Source of the DNA: an uncultured Bacteroidales bacterium
GTDB taxonomy: Bacteria > Bacteroidota > Bacteroidia > Bacteroidales > Paludibacteraceae
Direction of reading: 5' to 3'
Assembly: GCA_946406195.1 (NCBI GenBank)
Contig: CAMJJT010000002.1
Span: 122,670 to 186,669, forward strand
DNA length: 64,000 bases
Part shown: piece after piece, positions 58,582 through 64,000 of the stretch
How the letters are laid out: every line of letters begins with the position of its first letter
Position numbering within the stretch: position 1 is the stretch's first letter
Position numbers and translations under genes: made by a program
Notes under the pieces: generated by a model
Databases searched by the model: none
Seen by the model: only the letters and a program-made list of their open reading frames with translations
Told to the model about the DNA's origin: nothing

Positions 58582-60444
58582 ATGAGAAAAGAATTACTTT
58601 TGTTACTTTTAATGGGCAGTTTGCTCGTCGGCTGTCATTCCAACCTCAAGTTGGATAATATTGACCCGACTGCCCAGTTGGACATGGGTCTGGCACTAAA
58701 AGTAGCTACAGTTACGGCTACATTAGGCGATTTCATTGACCAATCGGAGGATTTGTTTATCTATAAAGATTCCACTTCGGGCGGAAGTCCGAAAATGGTA
58801 GTAGCATGGCGTCATGCTTATCCGGATGAGAAAGATTATCACGTCATTGATTTTATGCAGTATCTTCCGGAAATGAGCAAACCGATGAACGTTTATGACC
58901 AAATGCAGGCAAAAGGCTTAATTGGTCAGGATGGAAAGATTACTCCTGACGGTCGTCAAATCACCTTGGATTTCGATATGGAGTTCAAGCTCAATGGTAT
59001 CAACGAACAGGGAACGAGTAATGACAACCGAATTGACAGTGCATATATAGATTATGCGCAGTTCATTTCATCTATCCAAAGAACTAACCTTCCGTTGGAA
59101 TGGCAATGGATAGATAGCGTTGTGCTGGACATGGGCGACCAGATTGAATGTGCCAACAAAGTGAGGACCGTATATCGCCGCGGAGATGCAGCCGATTACG
59201 GAACCCCGCTGGAAACAAATCTGAATAACATCAAAATCATGTTGATGAAAAATCGCAATATACGACCGGAAATCAGCAATGTATATACGGGTTGTCAGAT
59301 GAAAGTGCATTTCATGTTCACCATCCCACAATCAGCCGGAGAAATAGAGATTCCTAATACCGCTGCATTCCAATACAACATCAAACTGGCTGACGCGAAA
59401 TGGCAAGCTATCTGGGGTTATTTCACGCCGTCAAAAGACATGCACTCCGATGAACGGGTAGATATGGATGATTATTTGCATAATTATCCGTTCGCCAAAC
59501 GCGCCCGATTGACTTTCAGCGATCCTAAGATTGAAGTGCAGATTTCCACTCATATCGCAGGTCGTATGGTAGTTGAGGGAAGCAATTTGTATGTGATTGA
59601 TGCCAATGATCAACGAGTAGATGCCACCTTTAATGGTAGCACAAAGCGTCCGGCAGAATATCTGGACCCGTATATGGAGCCCTCAGATTTGTCGAACATG
59701 GGCGATTCGGCTATCACCAACATTACCTTTGACAACACCGAGAAGAATGGTGATATTGAGCGCCTCTTCCGGAACATGCCGAAATACCTGAACTACAAGT
59801 TTGACGTTTATTTTGATAGAAATAAAACGCCGCAGATTCGCGTGATACCAAATACGAAAGTACGTATCAACGCCATCTGTACGTTGCCGCTAATGTTTGA
59901 ACGGAATATGTTCATCGATTATCAGGACACTATCACAGATGTCGATTTGAAAGACGTGGATGTCGATTCACTGGCAAATCAAGTTGATTTCATCGATTCA
60001 TTGCATGTTGGCGACGTTACTCTTTATTTGACAGCAAGAAACCATATTCCTCTGACACTGAAAGGAAATGTGCGTTTCATGGATGCCAAAGGTCAGCCGG
60101 TAATGGATCCAGAGGATCCAAGCAAGGAGTTCTATCCTTTCCTTGAGGACACAATTCGTTTTGCGCCACCGAAATTTATCACACTTATCGGCGGATACGT
60201 GGTTCCGGATAACAAGAACCCGGGTAAGACGATTATTACCACTCGCATGAACCAAAAGCAATTAGAAGCTCTGAAGCAGATCAAGTCGATTGAGTACAAA
60301 GTTTCTGCGGATAACGATGCACTCCAATACGCTTACGATATGGGATTGGATAAGATTCGTTTGGAGAAAGACAGCCGCCTTTACATAGATGTAGGTGTAA
60401 CTACACAAATTGAGGCATTTATGAATTTTGAGAACAAAAAATAA
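58582..60444 (+). CDS. Large lipoprotein, function unknown
   Basis: 620 residues from ATG 58582 (MRKELLLLLLMGSLLVGC). Lipobox LLVGC. The mature part is beta-rich with Asp-rich loops and repeated strand patterns (TVTATLGDFIDQSEDLFIY, KYLNYKFDVYFDRNKTPQI, DVTLYLTARNHIPLTLKGNV). No named domain was recognised. The next gene, an OmpA/TSP3 protein, starts 13 bp later with a strong AAGGAGGG site between, so the two are probably made together as an outer-membrane pair. Confidence 0.7.
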   Translation: MRKELLLLLLMGSLLVGCHSNLKLDNIDPTAQLDMGLALKVATVTATLGDFIDQSEDLFIYKDSTSGGSPKMVVAWRHAYPDEKDYHVIDFMQYLPEMSKPMNVYDQMQAKGLIGQDGKITPDGRQITLDFDMEFKLNGINEQGTSNDNRIDSAYIDYAQFISSIQRTNLPLEWQWIDSVVLDMGDQIECANKVRTVYRRGDAADYGTPLETNLNNIKIMLMKNRNIRPEISNVYTGCQMKVHFMFTIPQSAGEIEIPNTAAFQYNIKLADAKWQAIWGYFTPSKDMHSDERVDMDDYLHNYPFAKRARLTFSDPKIEVQISTHIAGRMVVEGSNLYVIDANDQRVDATFNGSTKRPAEYLDPYMEPSDLSNMGDSAITNITFDNTEKNGDIERLFRNMPKYLNYKFDVYFDRNKTPQIRVIPNTKVRINAICTLPLMFERNMFIDYQDTITDVDLKDVDVDSLANQVDFIDSLHVGDVTLYLTARNHIPLTLKGNVRFMDAKGQPVMDPEDPSKEFYPFLEDTIRFAPPKFITLIGGYVVPDNKNPGKTIITTRMNQKQLEALKQIKSIEYKVSADNDALQYAYDMGLDKIRLEKDSRLYIDVGVTTQIEAFMNFENKK

Positions 60445-60450
60445 GGAGGG
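60443..60450 (+). promoter_or_regulatory. Strong ribosome binding site of the OmpA/TSP3 gene
   Basis: AAGGAGGG ends 7 bp before ATG 60458. Perfect Shine-Dalgarno sites are uncommon in Bacteroidota, where most genes here have none. Confidence 0.75.
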
Positions 60451-60457
60451 CTGAGCT

Positions 60458-63106
60458 ATGAAAACAATGAAAAGAACCATATTAGTAGCCCTTGCGGCTC
60501 TCTTTACAATAGGCGTGAGCGCACAACAAGTAACGACCGTTTACTTCTTGGAGAATGCGCCCATGCGTCATACTATCAACCCGGCCTTCCAGCCTGTGAG
60601 TGACGGATTTATCAACTTCTCTCCGTTAGGTTGGTCCACTATTAGTCTGGGCAATAACTCGCTGACAGTGAGCGACTTGTTATATACTGATCCTACCACC
60701 GGTAGAACGATTACGCCGATACACCCCAATGGCAATAGACAGGCCTTTCTGAATACTCTTCGCTCCATGACGATGATGAATACAGAGATGACACTTGGTC
60801 TGATCAATATGGGTTTCCGTATCAAAGACAAAGGCTACCTCACGATCGGTATTAACGAGCGTATTATCTCCGCCGGTACACTTCCGAAGTCATTTTATGA
60901 TTTTCTTTTGGGCGGCGGTATGAAGAACCTTGGTCCGGGTCAATGGAACACAATCAATCTGTCAGGTTTTGGCTCAGGCGGAAGCGCCTATACGGAGATT
61001 GGAGCAGGTTATAGCCACCAACTCAACGAACATTGGACAATTGGTGGTAAATTCAAGTTTCTGTTGGGCCAAATGGATATCAGTGCCCGCAGTAAGAACT
61101 TGGCGTTAGATGCCAGTACCGATTCATTGCGTCTGCACGGCGATATGACCGTACGTATGGCCGGACCGTTCGATTACTCGAAAATGCCGGCTTATGAAAA
61201 CCGCCGCGTAAGCGATATTATCAACGATTACAACGGAGAACAGTACAACGTGAATGATATGATCAACTTCGGTAATATCGGTTCATTGCTTACTCCGAAC
61301 GGCTACGGAGCTGCTATCGACTTCGGTTTTGCATACAAGCCGATCAAGCAGTTACAACTGAGTGCCGCTTTGGTAGATCTGGGATTCATCTACTGGACCA
61401 GCGCCAAGAGCTACACCGCACATGTTGACACGGTTTATAACGGAGCCGGCGTGATTGACTACGGAGATCCGAGATACCGCGATGCCGATGGTAATTTCTC
61501 GCCGCAGATGGTGTTGGACACTGCGCTGAACAACCTCAAAGACCTGCCTAATGCAATCATGTTAGGTCCCGCCGGAGGCGGTTATGCCAAGATGATTTCC
61601 GCTCGCCTCAATGTAGGTTTGGACGCTAATTTCTGGGATAATCGTATCGGACTCGGTATCGTTTCCGCTACCCGACTTTATGAGTCTCGTCTCTACGAAG
61701 AGATCACCTTCGGTTTCTCTTTCCGTCCGGTGCGCTGGTTCAATATTGCAGCTTCATATTCGCTGCTGAATAACGGTAAATACAGCAATATCGGCGCCGG
61801 TTTGAGTTTCATGCCTTATGACGGAATCAACATGACACTGGCAATGGATTATATTCCGACAAGTTACGCCGGAGTAGATATCAACGGTGCAACCAAATAC
61901 ATCCTGCCGGACAAAGCCAAGATGGTTAATTTGGCTCTTGGTTTCTCCATCTGTTGGGGTACGAACCGCCCGGACAAGGACAAAGATGGTGTATGGAACA
62001 AACTGGATATGTGTCCGAACACCCCGCGCGGTGTACAGGTTGACAGTGTTGGTTGTCCGATCGATACAGACCATGACGGTGTGCCCGATTATCTGGATCA
62101 GTGCCCGGGAACTCCTGCTGCTGCCATCGGATTTGTGGATAGCGTAGGTTGTCCGAAGGATAGCGATGGTGACGGCGTGCCTGATTACCTTGATCAGTGC
62201 CCGAACACACCGGAGGCTGCTTATGGCATGGTGGACAGCTTAGGTTGCCCGATTGATTCGGATGGCGACGGTGTGCCTGATTATCTCGATAAGTGTCCTG
62301 AAACGCCTGCTGCCGCATATGGTATGATTGATGCCGACGGATGTCCGCTGGATAGCGACGGAGACGGTGTACCTGATTATATCGATCAATGCCCGGAGAC
62401 TCCGGCTACAGCTTATGGCTTGGTAGATAACCTTGGTTGTCCGATTGATTCGGATGGCGACGGTGTGCCTGACTACTTAGATGAGTGCCCGAATACACCG
62501 TTAGCAGCCAAGAATCTTGTGGACGAGAAAGGTTGTCCGAAGGATAGCGATGGTGACGGCGTGCCCGATTATTTGGATGAGTGTCCGCACGTAGCCGGTG
62601 TTACAGCCAACAAGGGTTGTCCTGAGATCAAACGAGAAGTACGTAAACTGCTCGAAAAAGCAATGCAAGGTATTGAGTTTGAGACCGGAAAAGCTACTAT
62701 CAAGTCCAAATCACACGCCCTACTCGATAAGATTGCTCAGACCTTCGTGGAGAATAGCAATTATATAATCGAGGTTCAAGGTCACACCGATAACACCGGT
62801 AAGGCTGAAGTCAATAAGCGTCTTTCTAACAAGCGTGCTCACGCTGTGATGGATTACCTTGTTAAGAAGGGTGTTGATGCAAGCCGCATGACGGCCGTTG
62901 GATATGGTCCGGACATGCCTATTGCAGACAACAAAACCAAGGCCGGACGTGCAAAGAACCGCCGTGTAGAATTCAAGATTACTTTCGAGGAAGTACATAT
63001 CGAAACGATCCTTGACCACGCTGATCCACAGCCCGCAGCAGAAGTACCTGCTGCGGAAGCTGCTCCAGCGGAAACAAATCCTGCGGAAACGGCTCCTGCG
63101 CAATAA
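60458..63106 (+). CDS. OmpA-family outer-membrane protein with seven TSP3 repeats
   Basis: 882 residues with a signal peptide (MKTMKRTILVALAALFTIGV, then SAQ). The N-terminal ~480 residues look like a barrel-type DUF5723 domain (INFSPLGWSTISLGNNSLTV, LGLINMGFRI). Seven thrombospondin-type-3 calcium repeats follow (DSDGDGVPDYLDQCP pattern, about 505-720), then a C-terminal OmpA domain (EVQGHTDNTGKAEVNKRLSN) that binds peptidoglycan, and an Ala/Pro/Glu-rich tail (AAEVPAAEAAPAETNPA). It likely ties the outer membrane to the cell wall. The TSP3 repeats are nearly identical at DNA level, so copy number may vary by slippage. Confidence 0.85.
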   Translation: MKTMKRTILVALAALFTIGVSAQQVTTVYFLENAPMRHTINPAFQPVSDGFINFSPLGWSTISLGNNSLTVSDLLYTDPTTGRTITPIHPNGNRQAFLNTLRSMTMMNTEMTLGLINMGFRIKDKGYLTIGINERIISAGTLPKSFYDFLLGGGMKNLGPGQWNTINLSGFGSGGSAYTEIGAGYSHQLNEHWTIGGKFKFLLGQMDISARSKNLALDASTDSLRLHGDMTVRMAGPFDYSKMPAYENRRVSDIINDYNGEQYNVNDMINFGNIGSLLTPNGYGAAIDFGFAYKPIKQLQLSAALVDLGFIYWTSAKSYTAHVDTVYNGAGVIDYGDPRYRDADGNFSPQMVLDTALNNLKDLPNAIMLGPAGGGYAKMISARLNVGLDANFWDNRIGLGIVSATRLYESRLYEEITFGFSFRPVRWFNIAASYSLLNNGKYSNIGAGLSFMPYDGINMTLAMDYIPTSYAGVDINGATKYILPDKAKMVNLALGFSICWGTNRPDKDKDGVWNKLDMCPNTPRGVQVDSVGCPIDTDHDGVPDYLDQCPGTPAAAIGFVDSVGCPKDSDGDGVPDYLDQCPNTPEAAYGMVDSLGCPIDSDGDGVPDYLDKCPETPAAAYGMIDADGCPLDSDGDGVPDYIDQCPETPATAYGLVDNLGCPIDSDGDGVPDYLDECPNTPLAAKNLVDEKGCPKDSDGDGVPDYLDECPHVAGVTANKGCPEIKREVRKLLEKAMQGIEFETGKATIKSKSHALLDKIAQTFVENSNYIIEVQGHTDNTGKAEVNKRLSNKRAHAVMDYLVKKGVDASRMTAVGYGPDMPIADNKTKAGRAKNRRVEFKITFEEVHIETILDHADPQPAAEVPAAEAAPAETNPAETAPAQ

Positions 63107-63177
63107 GCGCTTTTGGACGGTAGCTTTGATCGGCTACCGTCTAACAAGAATCATTAACAATTTAATAAATTTATACA

Positions 63178-63897
63178 ATGGGACGCGCATTTGAATATCG
63201 CAAAGCGACAAAACTGAAGAGATGGGGACACATGTCCCGCACATTTACCAAATTAGGAAAAGAAATCACTATTGCTGCCCGTGAGGGCGGACCGGATCCG
63301 GATTCCAACCCGCGTCTGCGTGCACTCATCCAACAGTGCAAGCGTGAGAACATGCCGAAGGATAACATCGACCGCGCTATCAAGAAAGCGACCGACAAAT
63401 CCTCGGAGGGCTATAAGGAGATCAACTACGAAGGATATGGACCACATGGTATCGCTATCTTCGTGGAGACCGCAACGGACAACCACATGCGTACCGTAGC
63501 CAACATCCGCTCTTACTTCACCAAGTTCGGCGGCACGCTCGGCACACAAGGTTCGCTCCAGTTCCTCTTTGACCGCAAGGCTTGCTTCACCGTAACGATG
63601 AAGGACGGCATTGATCTGGATGAACTCGAACTCGAACTGATTGATTTCGGTGTAGAAGAACTCGGTGTGGACGAAGAGGAAAACACCATCGTCATCTACT
63701 CCGATTTCAACGAGGCAATTAACATGCAGAAATACCTCGAGGAGAACGGCTTTGAGATCCAATCCATCGAGTTTGTTCGTATTCCGAACGACACCAAGGA
63801 ACTCACCGACGAGCAACGTGAATCCGTTCAGAAACTCATCGACAAGATCGAGGAGGACGAGGACGTACAGAACGTGTTCACCAACATGGCGGAATAA
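63178..63897 (+). CDS. YebC/PmpR family regulator or translation factor
   Basis: 239 residues. Family signatures: MGRAFEYRKATKLKRWGHMS, FTKLGKEITIAAREGGPDPD, RALIQQCKRENMPKDNIDRA, YEGYGPHGIAIFVETATDN and GSLQFLFDRKA. The name YebC covers DNA-binding regulators and, in recent work, factors that relieve ribosome stalling, so the role here is open. It is 71 bp after the OmpA gene. Confidence 0.93.
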   Translation: MGRAFEYRKATKLKRWGHMSRTFTKLGKEITIAAREGGPDPDSNPRLRALIQQCKRENMPKDNIDRAIKKATDKSSEGYKEINYEGYGPHGIAIFVETATDNHMRTVANIRSYFTKFGGTLGTQGSLQFLFDRKACFTVTMKDGIDLDELELELIDFGVEELGVDEEENTIVIYSDFNEAINMQKYLEENGFEIQSIEFVRIPNDTKELTDEQRESVQKLIDKIEEDEDVQNVFTNMAE

Positions 63898-63920
63898 GGT
63901 GAAAATTGAAAGGTGAAAGG

Positions 63921-64000
63921 ATGATTATCTCTGAATACTTTTCATTAACGGAACGTCAGGCTGAGCAGTTTGCTCAGCTTGACGCGCTTTATCGCGATTG
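63921..64000 (+). CDS. rsmG: 16S rRNA (guanine527-N7)-methyltransferase RsmG, N-terminal fragment
   Basis: The frame starts at ATG 63921 and runs off the window after 26 codons (MIISEYFSLTERQAEQFAQL, then DALYRD). The pattern of ITEYFP-like text followed by QxxQFxxLxxLYxxWN is the usual RsmG N-terminus. A GTGAAAG-type heptamer spacer separates it from yebC. Assignment is from the first 26 residues only. Confidence 0.7.
   Translation, partial: MIISEYFSLTERQAEQFAQLDALYRD

Overview
The window is a 64-kb stretch of a Bacteroidales-type (phylum Bacteroidota) chromosome, genus not determined. Three things point there. Fourteen promoters fit TTG-N20-TAnnTTTG, the Bacteroidetes sigma-ABfr pattern. 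Many gene families are Bacteroidota-specific: PorD/DUF4835, a PorE-like lipoprotein, BT_3928-type MauE/DoxX protein, DUF1599, DUF4831, Wzi-like barrel, T9SS-type C-terminal tails. Gene neighbourhoods such as DUF1599-BT_3928-tpiA and pyrH-frr-rsgA also match the order. No rRNA, tRNA, insertion sequence or prophage was seen. Most of the window is housekeeping DNA with short spacers.

Layout. 1-4.1 kb: end of a CPA2-type antiporter, then a leftward operon (beta-CASP nuclease, tsaD, exosortase-like protein). 4.2-12.9 kb: rightward genes for a small barrel-like protein, waaA, hisS, DUF1599, the BT_3928-like membrane protein, tpiA, a gamma-carbonic-anhydrase-like protein, pyrH, frr and rsgA. 12.9-19.3 kb: leftward genes for a Wzi-like barrel, a Skp/OmpH chaperone, a small membrane protein, a PrsW protease, an unknown protein with a ~190-nt leader, two lipoproteins, and a structured RNA of about 280 nt (6S-like candidate). 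19.6-32.6 kb: bactofilin, DUF1015, PorE-like lipoprotein, thyA, folA, tex, ettA, a short tilS, aroE, DUF4831 and porD. 32.6-38.8 kb: an accessory island between porD and recN, with a type IIG restriction-modification enzyme, a secreted alpha/beta hydrolase, a 13-copy 48-bp palindromic repeat array and a Y1 (RAYT-like) transposase that itself carries one copy of the repeat. 38.8-50.9 kb: recN, rarA, hemW, PBP1A, a TPR protein, a TraB/GumN homologue without its histidines, a small secreted protein and a secreted amidase-like protein. 51.1-63.9 kb: a T9SS-type cargo and a TPR-HTH regulator, rlmD with a subtilase cargo, the SRP RNA (ffs, minus strand), a RecD/Pif1-like helicase, a lipoprotein with an OmpA/TSP3 protein, yebC and the start of rsmG.

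How the parts fit. Envelope building recurs: waaA for Kdo-lipid A, Skp for barrel delivery, PBP1A for peptidoglycan, OmpA and PorE for anchoring, PorD/PorE for type IX secretion, and two cargo-like proteins with a shared short C-terminal tail. The two most unusual features are the RAYT-repeat locus and a family of short tandem repeats, mostly of 7-bp period, that fills spacers and is also inserted in frame in many genes, even forming the hydrophobic cores of signal peptides and supplying TTG start codons.
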